Made by a program: the position numbers and the translations under genes. From assembly GCA_945952045.1 (NCBI GenBank), contig CAMFHE010000013.1, positions 50,483 to 114,482 on the forward strand: a DNA stretch of 64,000 nucleotides, given 5' to 3'. This DNA is from an uncultured Rhizobium sp. (GTDB taxonomy: Bacteria > Pseudomonadota > Alphaproteobacteria > Rhizobiales > Rhizobiaceae). Positions 44,723 through 52,837 of the stretch are shown one piece after another (positions within the stretch are counted from its first letter, which is position 1; the number at the start of each line of letters is the position of its first letter). Under the pieces are notes generated by a model, which had not been told where the DNA came from, made no database searches, and was given only the letters and a program-made list of their open reading frames with translations.

Positions 44723-45489
44723 GCCTGCTGCCAGAAGAGCGCGCCGAGGCCATTCTTCAGGTGCTCTATCGCGATGGCCGCCTGCTGGTGGAAACCGCCT
44801 CGCGCGAGCTCAATGTCTCCGGCGAAACCATCCGCCGCGATCTCAAGCGGCTGGAAACCGCAGGCCTTCTGAAACGCAGCCATGGCGGCGCCGTGCCGGT
44901 TTTGCCGCGCCAGGCGGAGGATTTTTCCTATCCGGCCCGCTCGGTGCTGAACATCAGCGCCAAGCGCCGTATCGCCAGCGCCGCCGCCCATCACATTGCC
45001 GATAACCAGGCGCTGATGGTCGACAGTTCCTCCACCGCGCTGGAGGTGGTCCGGGCTTTGAAAAACCGGAAGGGGCTGACCATCGTCACCAATTCTGTGG
45101 CGCTGCTGACCGATCCCGCCTCGTTGCCGCACCGGCTGATCTCCGTCGGCGGCGAACGCCATCCCGAGGTCATGACCTTTCATGGTCCCCTGGCAGTGGA
45201 GGCCGCACGCCGCTTCCATGCCGATCTCGCCATCATTTCGGTCAAGGCCCTGTCGAAACGCTCCGGCCTGATGGTCGCCAATGCCGAGGAGGCCGAACTC
45301 AAGCGCGTGTTCCTCGAAAACGCCGAGCGCAGCCTGCTGCTGATCGACGGCGACAAATTCGACGGATCCGGCCTTGTTTCCGTTGCTCCATTGGAGGCCG
45401 TCGGGGGCCTGATCACCGACCGCGAGCCCTCGGCCGAATGGCGAAGCCTGATCGAAAAGGCCGGCGTGACGCTGGAAATCGCATCATGA
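44719..45489 (+). CDS. DeoR family transcriptional regulator
   Basis: A 256-residue regulator. The N-terminal winged helix is MSLLPEERAEAILQVLYRDG, then SRELNVSGETIRRDLKRLE and KRSHGGAV. The C-terminal DeoR sensor domain of the sugar-phosphate isomerase fold contains MVDSSSTALEVV, the phosphosugar-binding GTT/SST-type motif, and LLIDGDKFDGSGLVSV. The start at 44719 overlaps the kinase stop (ATGA); the frame is open further upstream only as a shadow. The inducer is probably the sugar phosphate made by the kinase, so this is likely the pathway's own regulator. Confidence 0.93.
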   Translation: MSLLPEERAEAILQVLYRDGRLLVETASRELNVSGETIRRDLKRLETAGLLKRSHGGAVPVLPRQAEDFSYPARSVLNISAKRRIASAAAHHIADNQALMVDSSSTALEVVRALKNRKGLTIVTNSVALLTDPASLPHRLISVGGERHPEVMTFHGPLAVEAARRFHADLAIISVKALSKRSGLMVANAEEAELKRVFLENAERSLLLIDGDKFDGSGLVSVAPLEAVGGLITDREPSAEWRSLIEKAGVTLEIAS

Positions 45490-45535
45490 CCATGTTTGTT
45501 GTTTTGTGTGGATTTTTGTTGATTTGAGAATTTTT
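45485..45535. promoter_or_regulatory. T-rich control region before the aldolase gene with TTTGTT half-sites
   Basis: Between the DeoR stop and the aldolase start lies a strand-biased T-rich stretch with TTTGTTG, TTTGTG and TTTGTTGA elements. They resemble the TTTGTTT half-site of the ROK-type palindrome at 48269-48289. This is a plausible promoter/operator for the aldolase and SDR genes. Confidence 0.35.
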
Positions 45536-45568
45536 CTGTGAGATCGTGCCTTTAATGAGGAGGCACGC

Positions 45569-46240
45569 ATGCAAGACACGAAAGACCTGCGCGAATTCAT
45601 CTGCGATATCGGCCGACGCGCCTGGCAGAAGGGCATGGGCGCGGCCAATGACGGCAACATCTCCATCCTGCTCGACGACAACACGGTGCTCTGCACGCCC
45701 ACCGGCGTCTCCAAGGGCTTCATGACAGCAGACATGATCTGCCGCATCGATCGCAGTGGCGCGTCTGTCGATGGCGGAAAGTGGAAACCTTCCACAGAAA
45801 CCAAAATGCATCTCTGCGTTTACGACAACCGGCCGGATGCCCGCGCGGTCGTCCATGCGCATCCGCTTTATGCGACGGTGCATGCCATCTGCGGCAAGCC
45901 GATCACCCAGCAGATCATGCCGGAATCGACCATGTTCCTCGGCGAGGTGCCGCTCTCGCCTTACGCACTGCCGTCGTCGGAGGATCTTTCCAAGGCGATT
46001 GCGCCCTATCTCGAAAAGCACGACGCCATCCTGCTGGAAAACCATGGCGCGCTGACCTGTGGCCACGACCTGCAATCGGCCTGGTTTAAGATGGAAGCGC
46101 TCGATTACTACGCCAAGGTCGTCTATCTCGCCGCCGGCTATGGCGGCGCCCACGAATTCGACCAACATGAGGTGGACCGCCTGATCGAGTTGAAGCGCAC
46201 CCGCTTCCCTTCGCCCGGCCGGCACCCCTTTATCCCCTAA
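45569..46240 (+). CDS. fucA: Class II aldolase, L-fuculose-phosphate aldolase type
   Basis: A 223-residue zinc aldolase of the FucA/AraD/RhaD family. GMGAANDGNISI is the phosphate-binding segment, AVVHAHPLYATVHAI carries two zinc-ligand histidines, and LLENHGALTCG the third with the nearby Glu region LPESTMF-type catalytic acid (MPESTMFLGE). The expected reaction is cleavage of a ketose 1-phosphate to dihydroxyacetone phosphate and an aldehyde. GGAGGC lies before the ATG. With the RhaB-like kinase and an SDR that could act on the aldehyde or the free sugar, it forms a short deoxysugar or pentulose pathway. The exact sugar is not determined. Confidence 0.92.
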   Translation: MQDTKDLREFICDIGRRAWQKGMGAANDGNISILLDDNTVLCTPTGVSKGFMTADMICRIDRSGASVDGGKWKPSTETKMHLCVYDNRPDARAVVHAHPLYATVHAICGKPITQQIMPESTMFLGEVPLSPYALPSSEDLSKAIAPYLEKHDAILLENHGALTCGHDLQSAWFKMEALDYYAKVVYLAAGYGGAHEFDQHEVDRLIELKRTRFPSPGRHPFIP

Positions 46241-46262
46241 GCATTCTCGGGAGGAGAACAGC

Positions 46263-47036
46263 ATGTATACGCAAAAACTGCGCCTCGACGGGCGCGTGGC
46301 GGTCGTCACCGGCGGCGGGCGCGGCATTGGCCTCGCGATCTCAGAAGCGCTGGCTGAATTCGGCGCGCGCGTCATCATCGCCGATATCGATCTCGACATT
46401 GCCCGCGCCGGCCAGCAACGGCTCGCCAATCTCGGCCATGACGCCGATATCCGCACGGTCGACGTCACCAAGCCTCAGGAAGTCGAGGAGCTGGCCGCCA
46501 CGCTTGTTTCCGAATACGGCAAGGTCGATATCCTTGTCGCCAATGCCGGCATCGCCCGCTCGGGAACAGCGGCCGAGGACGTGACCGACGAGCATTGGCT
46601 GCATGTCAACGATGTCAATTACAACGGCGTCTTCTGGTGCAACCGCGCCTTTGGCCGCCACATGCTGAAGGCCGGGCGCGGCGCCATCGTCAATATCGGC
46701 TCGATGTCCGGCTATATTTCCAACCGGCCCCAGAAGCAAACCTATTACAACGCCTCCAAGGCCGCCGTTCACCAGATGACGTCGTCGCTGGCCGCCGAAT
46801 GGGCCGATCGCGGCGTGCGCATCAATGCCGTCGCGCCGACCTATATCGAAACGGAAATGACCAGCTATCGCCACGACAATGATGGCATGATCGAAGTCTG
46901 GCTGCGCGACACGCCGATGCACCGCATGGGCAAGCCGGACGAAATCGCATCGGTGGTGCATTTCCTCGCCAGCGACGCCTCCAGCCTCATGACCGGCGAA
47001 ACCGTTCTGGTCGATGGCGGCTTCACCTGCTGGTGA
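46263..47036 (+). CDS. SDR family oxidoreductase
   Basis: A 257-residue classical SDR with VVTGGGRGIGLAISEALAEFG, VANAGIARSG, NIGSMSGYISNRPQKQTYYNASKAAVHQM (Ser, Tyr, Lys) and VLVDGGFTCW. The IIADIDLD strand end predicts NAD. It is strikingly similar to the SDR at 29902 (shared SMSG, NRPQ, YN-SKAAVH and TCW ends), so the two sugar blocks contain paralogues. GGGAGGAGA precedes the ATG, 22 bases after the aldolase. Its 3' end overlaps the convergent ROK regulator by 14 bases. Confidence 0.93.
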   Translation: MYTQKLRLDGRVAVVTGGGRGIGLAISEALAEFGARVIIADIDLDIARAGQQRLANLGHDADIRTVDVTKPQEVEELAATLVSEYGKVDILVANAGIARSGTAAEDVTDEHWLHVNDVNYNGVFWCNRAFGRHMLKAGRGAIVNIGSMSGYISNRPQKQTYYNASKAAVHQMTSSLAAEWADRGVRINAVAPTYIETEMTSYRHDNDGMIEVWLRDTPMHRMGKPDEIASVVHFLASDASSLMTGETVLVDGGFTCW

Positions 47037-48222
47037 GGCTTTCCGCACCGAACACGATCTCCTGATCGACACTGAGCAGGCGCTTGTGCAACAGGCAGGC
47101 GGCCCCGATGGCCGGGCCGCCTTGCCCGAGTTCCGATAAAACGATATCCGGCAGCGGCTGGCCGCTCAGCACATGCCGCGCCATGCTCGACGTCACCGCC
47201 TCCCGACAATGGCTGAAGAGCGCCGCCACCGGCCCGCCAAGCACGATGCGGCCGGGATCGAGGATATTGACGAGCGCCGCAAGCCCGAGGCCGAGATACT
47301 GCGCCCAATCCGCAAGCGTTGCCTGCGCCGCCACCTCGCCTGTTTCCAATAGCGCCAGAAATTCAGCGATATCGCCCGCGCCGCCGCCATGGAAGCGATG
47401 CCGCGCCAGCACCGCCTCGCGGCCGACAAAGGTTTCCAGCGAACCGGGCAAGGTCGCCATATCGACGAAACCCTCCTGCCCAACGAGGATATGGCCGAAT
47501 TCGCCGGCATAGCCGCCATGGCCACGTAACGTCGCGCCGCCGGCAAGGATCGCCCCGCCAAGACCGGCATCGAGGAAGACATAAAGCTCCATCGGGCCGG
47601 GCCGGGCCGGCTGGCGGTAGACTTCCGCCATGGCGAAGGCATTGGCGTCGTTTTCCGCCGTCAGCAGCGGGGCCTGCGGCAGGCGAGCGGCGATCATCGG
47701 CAGGATGGCGACGTCGCGCCAGCCAAGCAACGGCGCGCGCATCACCCGGCCATCGCGATCCACGGCGCCGGGTACGGCAACACAAATGCCGTGCAACCGG
47801 TCATGGTCGCCGAGGGTCCTTTGCAGGGCTTGCACCTCATCGGCGACGCGCGCGGCCAGTCTTTCCGGCTCGCACTCTGTCGTCGCGAAGGTTTCATGCC
47901 GCTCCCCGACGACACGCGCTGCAAAATCCAGCGCCACGACGCTGAGCCGCCCCACGCCGAGATCCACGCCGATGAACAAGCCGTGCTCACCGCGCAAACG
48001 AACCAGCGTGCCCGGCCGCCCGGCGCGATTGTCGCGGGCATCCTGCTCATCGCCTTCGATGACAAGGCCTTCCAAGGCCAGCGTATTGACGATGCTGCTC
48101 GCGGTCGAGCGCGTCAAGCCGAGTTGCCGGGCAAGATCGGCGCGGCTCATCGCGCCCCGGCGCAACAGGGCTTCCAGCGCGCGGATCTCGTTGATGTGCC
48201 GGACGGCACGCGGCATCGACAT
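47023..48222 (-). CDS. ROK family transcriptional repressor
   Basis: A 399-residue protein with an N-terminal winged helix (EALLRRGAMSRADLARQLG, LTRSTASSIVNTLALEGLV) and a ROK domain (LFIGVDLGVGRLSVVALDF, TAENDANAFAMAEVY, FLDAGLGGAILAGGA). Like the other ROK regulator here it lacks the zinc cysteines: GEFGHILVGQEGFVDMATLPG. The ATG at 48222 with GGGAGGG upstream is chosen; the frame is open a further 72 codons without support. It is divergent from the MocA oxidoreductase gene and a ROK-style palindrome lies between them, so it probably controls itself and that operon. Confidence 0.92.
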   Translation of the reverse strand: MSMPRAVRHINEIRALEALLRRGAMSRADLARQLGLTRSTASSIVNTLALEGLVIEGDEQDARDNRAGRPGTLVRLRGEHGLFIGVDLGVGRLSVVALDFAARVVGERHETFATTECEPERLAARVADEVQALQRTLGDHDRLHGICVAVPGAVDRDGRVMRAPLLGWRDVAILPMIAARLPQAPLLTAENDANAFAMAEVYRQPARPGPMELYVFLDAGLGGAILAGGATLRGHGGYAGEFGHILVGQEGFVDMATLPGSLETFVGREAVLARHRFHGGGAGDIAEFLALLETGEVAAQATLADWAQYLGLGLAALVNILDPGRIVLGGPVAALFSHCREAVTSSMARHVLSGQPLPDIVLSELGQGGPAIGAACLLHKRLLSVDQEIVFGAESLTSR

Positions 48223-48266
48223 GGACGACCCTCCCTGCTTATCACATTGACAAATGCACGAGTTCA

Positions 48267-48290
48267 TGTTTGTTTTCAAACCAAACAAAT
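48267..48290. promoter_or_regulatory. ROK-type operator between divergent ROK regulator and MocA gene
   Basis: TTTGTTT at 48269-48275 and AAACAAA at 48283-48289 form a perfect 7-bp inverted repeat with a 7-base spacer. XylR of Bacillus, another ROK repressor, binds palindromes built from GTTTGTTT-like half-sites, so the match is of the expected kind. It lies 47 bases before the regulator start. Confidence 0.6.
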
Positions 48291-48340
48291 TAGAAATCGC
48301 CTCGCCACCACCCCGCGGCGTGCCGAAACAGGGACGGAAC

Positions 48341-49417
48341 ATGCCGAAAAAGGATGACAGACGGATGCGGGTCGGGGTTCTCGGCGCCGGCCAGATCGCC
48401 CAGGCCGCGCATTTCGAAAGCTGCGCCAAGGCGGCCAATGCCGATCTCTACGCCATCTGCGACATTGCCGCCGACCTGCGCGAGCGCATGGCGATCATGC
48501 ATGGCGCTGCGACGACCTATGCCGATTACGACCTCATGCTCGCAGACCCCGATGTCGATGCCGTGATCATCGCCACAGCCGATGCCTTCCATGTGCCGGC
48601 GGCAAAGCGGGCGCTGGAAGCGGGCAAGCATGTCCTCTGCGAAAAGCCGCTCGGCGTCACCGTCGAGGAGGTGCTGGACCTGCAACAGGCGGTCGAAAAA
48701 TCCGGCAAGGTGCTGCAGGTCGGTCATATGAAGCGTTTCGACGCCGGATTGCAGGCCGCCAAAAGCTTCATCGATACCGAAATGGGCGATCTCGTCGCGC
48801 TCAAAGCCTGGTATTGCGACAGCACCCATCGCTACCCGATGACCGATGCCGTGCAGCCGCTGATCGTCACCAGCGCGCAGGCGAAGAAGCCCGCCGAGAA
48901 CCCCAAGGCCGATCTGCGCCGCTACTACATGCTGGCGCATGGCTGCCATCTGATCGACACCGCCCGCTATTTCGCCGGCGAGATCGTCGCCGTGCGCGCC
49001 CGGTTGTCGGAGCGGGCGGGCCTATGGTGCTGGTTCGTCGATGTCGAATTCGCCTCCGGCGCGCTTGGTCATCTCGACCTGACCGTCGCCGTGCGCATGG
49101 ATTGGCACGAAGGCTTCCAGATCTACGGCCAGAACGGCAGCGTCATCGGCAAGACCTACAATCCGTGGTATTATAAATCCAGCGACGTAGATATCTTCCG
49201 CGAGTCGGATGGCGCGACGCATCGCGTGCTCGGCGCCGATGGCCATTTCTATCGCCGCCAACTCGAAGCTTTCGCCCGCACGATCCTTGATGGCGCGCCG
49301 ATGCAAGGCGCGGATGTTCATGACGGCGTCGCATCGGTCCGCGCCATGGTCGCCATCGCCCGCTCGGCTGAAAACGGAAAGCGCGTCGCGCTGGCGGATG
49401 TCAGCGGGGGCGTGTGA
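48341..49417 (+). CDS. Gfo/Idh/MocA family oxidoreductase
   Basis: A 358-residue NAD(P)-dependent sugar or inositol oxidoreductase. The Rossmann motif is MRVGVLGAGQIAQAAHF, the catalytic lysine lies in CEKPLGVTVEE, and the C-terminal sheet domain holds MLAHGCHLIDTARYF with the conserved histidine. Two starts are possible: 48341, and 48365, which has AAGGA ten bases upstream. Such enzymes act on myo-inositol, glucose, 1,5-anhydrofructose and similar compounds. It heads a four-gene operon with a 35-codon frame, a hydrolase and a ROK kinase, all overlapping by a few bases. Confidence 0.9.
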   Translation: MPKKDDRRMRVGVLGAGQIAQAAHFESCAKAANADLYAICDIAADLRERMAIMHGAATTYADYDLMLADPDVDAVIIATADAFHVPAAKRALEAGKHVLCEKPLGVTVEEVLDLQQAVEKSGKVLQVGHMKRFDAGLQAAKSFIDTEMGDLVALKAWYCDSTHRYPMTDAVQPLIVTSAQAKKPAENPKADLRRYYMLAHGCHLIDTARYFAGEIVAVRARLSERAGLWCWFVDVEFASGALGHLDLTVAVRMDWHEGFQIYGQNGSVIGKTYNPWYYKSSDVDIFRESDGATHRVLGADGHFYRRQLEAFARTILDGAPMQGADVHDGVASVRAMVAIARSAENGKRVALADVSGGV

Positions 49418-49524
49418 TGCGGCGCGGCTTTGGCGGCAGCCTCGTCAGCCACGGCCTCGAAGCCGCCGAAGCGCCCTCGGCTGCCCGCTTCCTGAGCGAT
49501 AATCTGGCGGAGGCGCCGCCATGA
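49417..49524 (+). CDS. 35-codon frame wedged between two operon genes, possible gene remnant
   Basis: The frame begins MRRGFGGSLVSHGLE and ends NLAEAPP. Its ATG shares one base with the preceding stop (TGATG) and its stop overlaps the next start by four bases (ATGA), so the ribosome would pass through it. No signal peptide, membrane helix or known motif is visible. The sequence looks like the C-terminal end of a longer protein, for instance a TIM-barrel epimerase, which often accompanies MocA enzymes. It may be the scar of an in-frame deletion or a spacer. Confidence 0.4.
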   Translation: MRRGFGGSLVSHGLEAAEAPSAARFLSDNLAEAPP

Positions 49525-50261
49525 CGACATTCGAAACTGCCGATAGCGTGGCGCTCGCGGTCGATGCCGAGGAAGGCGACGGGTTTCCTCTGCTTTTCCA
49601 GCACGGTCTTTGCGGCAATGCCGGACAGGCCCGTGAAGCTTTTCCGGCCAACACGCGCTTTCGCCGCGTCACCGTCGAGATGCGCGGGCATGGCCGTTCG
49701 CAGGCAGGCGATTTCGATCGCTTTTCGATTGCGCAATTCACCGACGACCTCATTCGCTTCATCGAAACGCGGCTCGATGCCCCTGTGGTGATCGGCGGAA
49801 TTTCCATGGGTGCCGCACTTTGCCTGCGCCTCGCCGTCCTGCGCCCGGATCTGGTGCGCGGCCTGATCCTGGTTCGGCCGGCATGGCTGTTTTCGGCGGC
49901 GCCGGACAACCTGATTTCGAATATCGAAGCCGGCCTCGCGCTTCAGAACCAAATCCTTGAAGAGCCCCATCAGGAACGCCCCGCCGCAGGCCAGCCAACC
50001 GCCGTGACCGCAGCGCTGCTGACGACGATTTCCGTGGATGGGATGGGCATATCGGCCGAACAGGCCGCCGCTTTGAGCCTCCCCTGCCGCGTGATCGCTC
50101 AGGCCCGCGACAAGGTTCATCCATTGGCGCTTGCGCAAGAGCTTGCCAACTCCATTCCCGGCGCGGATATCGTCGAAATCACTGCAAAGGCGGTGGACAA
50201 GGCTGCCTATGCCCGCGATTTGCGCGCGGCGATCGCATCTTTTCTGGAGACCTTGCCGTGA
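49521..50261 (+). CDS. Alpha/beta hydrolase fold protein
   Basis: A 246-residue protein with the alpha/beta hydrolase oxyanion segment LLFQHGLCGNAGQ, VEMRGHGRSQ and the nucleophile elbow GGISMGAAL with serine. A likely acid is Asp in QARDKVHP. The usual catalytic histidine near the C-terminus is not visible: the region reads ADIVEITAKAVDKAAY. Either the histidine of KVHP serves, or the protein has a changed mechanism. It is translationally coupled on both sides (ATGA before, GTGA after), so it belongs to the MocA-kinase operon and may hydrolyse a lactone or ester of the same sugar route. Confidence 0.87.
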   Translation: MTTFETADSVALAVDAEEGDGFPLLFQHGLCGNAGQAREAFPANTRFRRVTVEMRGHGRSQAGDFDRFSIAQFTDDLIRFIETRLDAPVVIGGISMGAALCLRLAVLRPDLVRGLILVRPAWLFSAAPDNLISNIEAGLALQNQILEEPHQERPAAGQPTAVTAALLTTISVDGMGISAEQAAALSLPCRVIAQARDKVHPLALAQELANSIPGADIVEITAKAVDKAAYARDLRAAIASFLETLP

Positions 50262-51226
50262 GCCCCTTCCCCTCTGACCGCCTTGCTCTCGGCGTCGACC
50301 TCGGCGGCACGCGGCTGCGTGCGGCGGCAATGACGCAAACGGGCGAGATTGTCGCCAGCGCCGAAATGCCGACAGCGGCGCAAGGCGGGCCGGAGCGCAT
50401 TCTCGGCGATATCGTCGGCCTCGTCAAAACGGTCACTGACGGCATTTCGGCGGATGCGATCGTTGGCCTGTGTGTCTGCGCGCCGGGGCCGCTCGATGCA
50501 CGCAACGGCATTGCGCTGCATATACCCACCTTGCCGGGTTTCGATGATTTTCCGGTGGCGGCCGTGCTCGGCGCCAAGCTGCCCTTTCCCGTCAGCCTCG
50601 AAAACGACGGCATTGCCGCCGCCGTTGCCGAATGGCGCTATGGGGCCGGCCGCGGCGTCGACAATCTGGTCTACATGACCGTCAGCACCGGCATCGGCGG
50701 CGGCGTCATAGCCGATGGCCGGGTGCTGTATGGGCGTATGGGCATGGCCGGGCATATCGGCCATATGAGCATTCGACCGGATGGCAATATCTGTCCCTGC
50801 GGCAATGCCGGCTGCTTCGAAGCCTATGGCTCCGGCACCGCTTTCACCGCACGCGGACGCAAGGCGGCGGCCGGACGGCGCGAAAGCAGCCTGTCCGGCA
50901 TCGCAGACATTCTCCATGCCCGCGATATCTTTACAGCCGCCAAGGACGGCGATGGGCTGGCCCGCGACCTCGTTGCCGAGGAAGCCGAAATTCTGGGCCA
51001 GGGCGTGCGCAGCCTGTTGCATCTCTACAGTCCCGATCTGGTGGTGATCGGCGGCGGACTTTCCAACGCTTTCGACCAGCTGGAGGGCGGCATCCGCGCC
51101 TATATCTCAGCGCGCGCCCTGCTGCCGTTCAGAGAAATACCGATCCGCCGCGCAGAGCTCGGCGATCTCTCAGGCGTCGTCGGCACGGCGGCGCTCGCCT
51201 TTGCTCATGCGCATCCCGAAGGTTGA
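50258..51226 (+). CDS. ROK family sugar kinase
   Basis: A 322-residue ROK kinase. LALGVDLGGTRLRAAAM is the phosphate loop, SLENDGIAAAVAEWRYG contains the catalytic Asp, VSTGIGGGVIADGR follows, and the zinc motif is intact in HIGHMSIRPDGNICPCGNAGCFEAYGSG. The GTG start at 50258 overlaps the hydrolase stop. Glucokinase-type activity on glucose or an amino/keto sugar is likely. It closes the four-gene operon begun by the MocA enzyme. Confidence 0.92.
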   Translation: MSPFPSDRLALGVDLGGTRLRAAAMTQTGEIVASAEMPTAAQGGPERILGDIVGLVKTVTDGISADAIVGLCVCAPGPLDARNGIALHIPTLPGFDDFPVAAVLGAKLPFPVSLENDGIAAAVAEWRYGAGRGVDNLVYMTVSTGIGGGVIADGRVLYGRMGMAGHIGHMSIRPDGNICPCGNAGCFEAYGSGTAFTARGRKAAAGRRESSLSGIADILHARDIFTAAKDGDGLARDLVAEEAEILGQGVRSLLHLYSPDLVVIGGGLSNAFDQLEGGIRAYISARALLPFREIPIRRAELGDLSGVVGTAALAFAHAHPEG

Positions 51227-51366
51227 AATGACGTTTTCCATTTTTCCCTGAAATTGCGAGGAAACTGCCAAGCACACGCATCGTTGCGGATGAATTTTCC
51301 TCAAAATCTGTATGGATCCGGCCTATTGTGGCGCATCGTCAGATTTGACCGAAAAGGAACCGCCCA

Positions 51367-52026
51367 ATGAGCCTGCGCATCAACGACACCGCTCCCGATT
51401 TCACGGCCGAAACCACGCAGGGCTCGCTGAGCTTCCATGATTGGATCGGCAACGGCTGGGCGGTTCTGTTTTCGCATCCGAAGAATTTCACGCCCGTCTG
51501 CACCACCGAACTGGGCGCCATGGCAGGACTGGATGGCGAGTTCCGCAAGCGGGGCGTCAAGGTGATCGGCATTTCCGTCGATCCTGTCGAAAGCCATGTC
51601 AAGTGGAAGAGCGACATCAAGGTCGCGACCGGCTTCGACGTCGACTATCCGCTGATCGGCGACCGCGATCTCAAGGTCGCCAAGCTCTATGACATGTTGC
51701 CGGCCGATTCCGGCTCCTCCTCGGAAGGTCGCACGCCGGCCGACAACGCCACCGTGCGTTCGGTCTACGTGATCGGCCCGGACAAGAAGATCAAGCTGAT
51801 CCTCACCTACCCGATGACGACAGGCCGCAACTTCGCGGAAATCCTGCGCGCCATCGATTCGCTGCAACTGACCGCCGCCCACAAGGTCGCGACCCCGGCC
51901 AACTGGAACCAGGGCGACGATGTCATCATCACCGCAGCTGTTTCCGACGACGAGGCGAACGAACGTTTCGGTTCTTTCGAGCGGGTGCTGCCTTATCTGC
52001 GCAAGACCAAGCAGCCCTCGCTCTGA
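51367..52026 (+). CDS. 1-Cys peroxiredoxin (Prx6 type)
   Basis: A 219-residue peroxidase that reduces hydrogen and organic peroxides in the cytoplasm. The active site is HPKNFTPVCTTELGAM with peroxidatic Cys45, and a downstream Arg lies in NATVRSVYVIGPDKK. No other cysteine is present, so resolution must come from an external thiol, the defining feature of the 1-Cys Prx6 group. AAAAGGAA precedes the ATG. It is a single gene converging on the small membrane-protein gene. Confidence 0.96.
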   Translation: MSLRINDTAPDFTAETTQGSLSFHDWIGNGWAVLFSHPKNFTPVCTTELGAMAGLDGEFRKRGVKVIGISVDPVESHVKWKSDIKVATGFDVDYPLIGDRDLKVAKLYDMLPADSGSSSEGRTPADNATVRSVYVIGPDKKIKLILTYPMTTGRNFAEILRAIDSLQLTAAHKVATPANWNQGDDVIITAAVSDDEANERFGSFERVLPYLRKTKQPSL

Positions 52027-52057
52027 AAGCGACGCTTCGCTTCGTAAAACCTGCCTT

Positions 52058-52462
52058 TTATCGGGCCGCCGCCATTGGCGAGCGGCCCGCCACCGGATCG
52101 GGCGAGAAGATCACAACCGCGAACATCAGCACGCCGAGGAAGGTGATCAGCGATGATATGCCGACCAGCGGTTCCAGCGCCGTATTCCCTTCAAGCATCA
52201 GATAAAGCGACGGGACCATGATCACGACGCCGAGCGTGTAGATGCCGTATTGCAGCATCGCGAAGCGCTTTTCCGCCTTGCGCGGGTTCAGCGCATAATA
52301 GGTTCCGAAAAGCGCCATGGTGACCCAGCCGAGCAGGTTGGCGTGGGCATGTGCGCCAATGACGCTGTGATCCTGAGAGATGGCCATTTTCAGGCCCATA
52401 CCAATGCCGACGATCAGGAAAATGATCGCTGTCTTGTAATAGAGGCTGGCTAGACGTGGCAT
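52058..52462 (-). CDS. Small membrane protein resembling a cytochrome oxidase subunit I fragment
   Basis: A 134-residue protein with four predicted helices. The segment HSVIGAHAHANLLGWVTMALFGTYYAL around helix two matches the pattern in haem-copper oxidase subunit I and related NnrS-like proteins, where histidines bind haem or copper. Such stand-alone four-helix proteins are widespread in rhizobia and have no firm function. The ATG at 52462 is chosen because AAGGGGAA lies upstream; the frame continues upstream without support. Confidence 0.82.
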   Translation of the reverse strand: MPRLASLYYKTAIIFLIVGIGMGLKMAISQDHSVIGAHAHANLLGWVTMALFGTYYALNPRKAEKRFAMLQYGIYTLGVVIMVPSLYLMLEGNTALEPLVGISSLITFLGVLMFAVVIFSPDPVAGRSPMAAAR

Positions 52463-52837
52463 GACGGTTCCCCTTTGTTCTCTGCCGGTAGCCACAATAT
52501 CATGTGTCAGGCGAGGAGAAAATTGGCTTCCGTCAAGTAATGAGCCAGTGCAGGTAATCCAGCGCTGCGCGGGATGCCATGAAAACGAACAGATATTCTT
52601 GACCAACGCACTCAGCAAAACATCAGAAATCGGGGAATATTACCTCCGCTGGCAGATGGCGAAGCACGGCACGGCCTCCGGCGTCGCTCACGATCGCGCC
52701 GCGATGTGCATGACGCCGGCGCATGGCTTCTCAAGTGCATGTCTCTATGGAACATTATGACGGCGACGGCCTGCCGGTCAGCGCCGCCAGATGCTTACCT
52801 GCGGACTGAACGGCCGCTGACGATGAGGATGCGACAC
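52463..52837. other. 375-base divergent intergenic region
   Basis: The region separates the small membrane-protein gene from the kinase gene and should contain both promoters. In-frame ATGs upstream of the kinase (from 52706) give a poor N-terminal sequence, so I do not extend the gene. No hairpin, operator or RNA gene was recognised. Confidence 0.5.
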
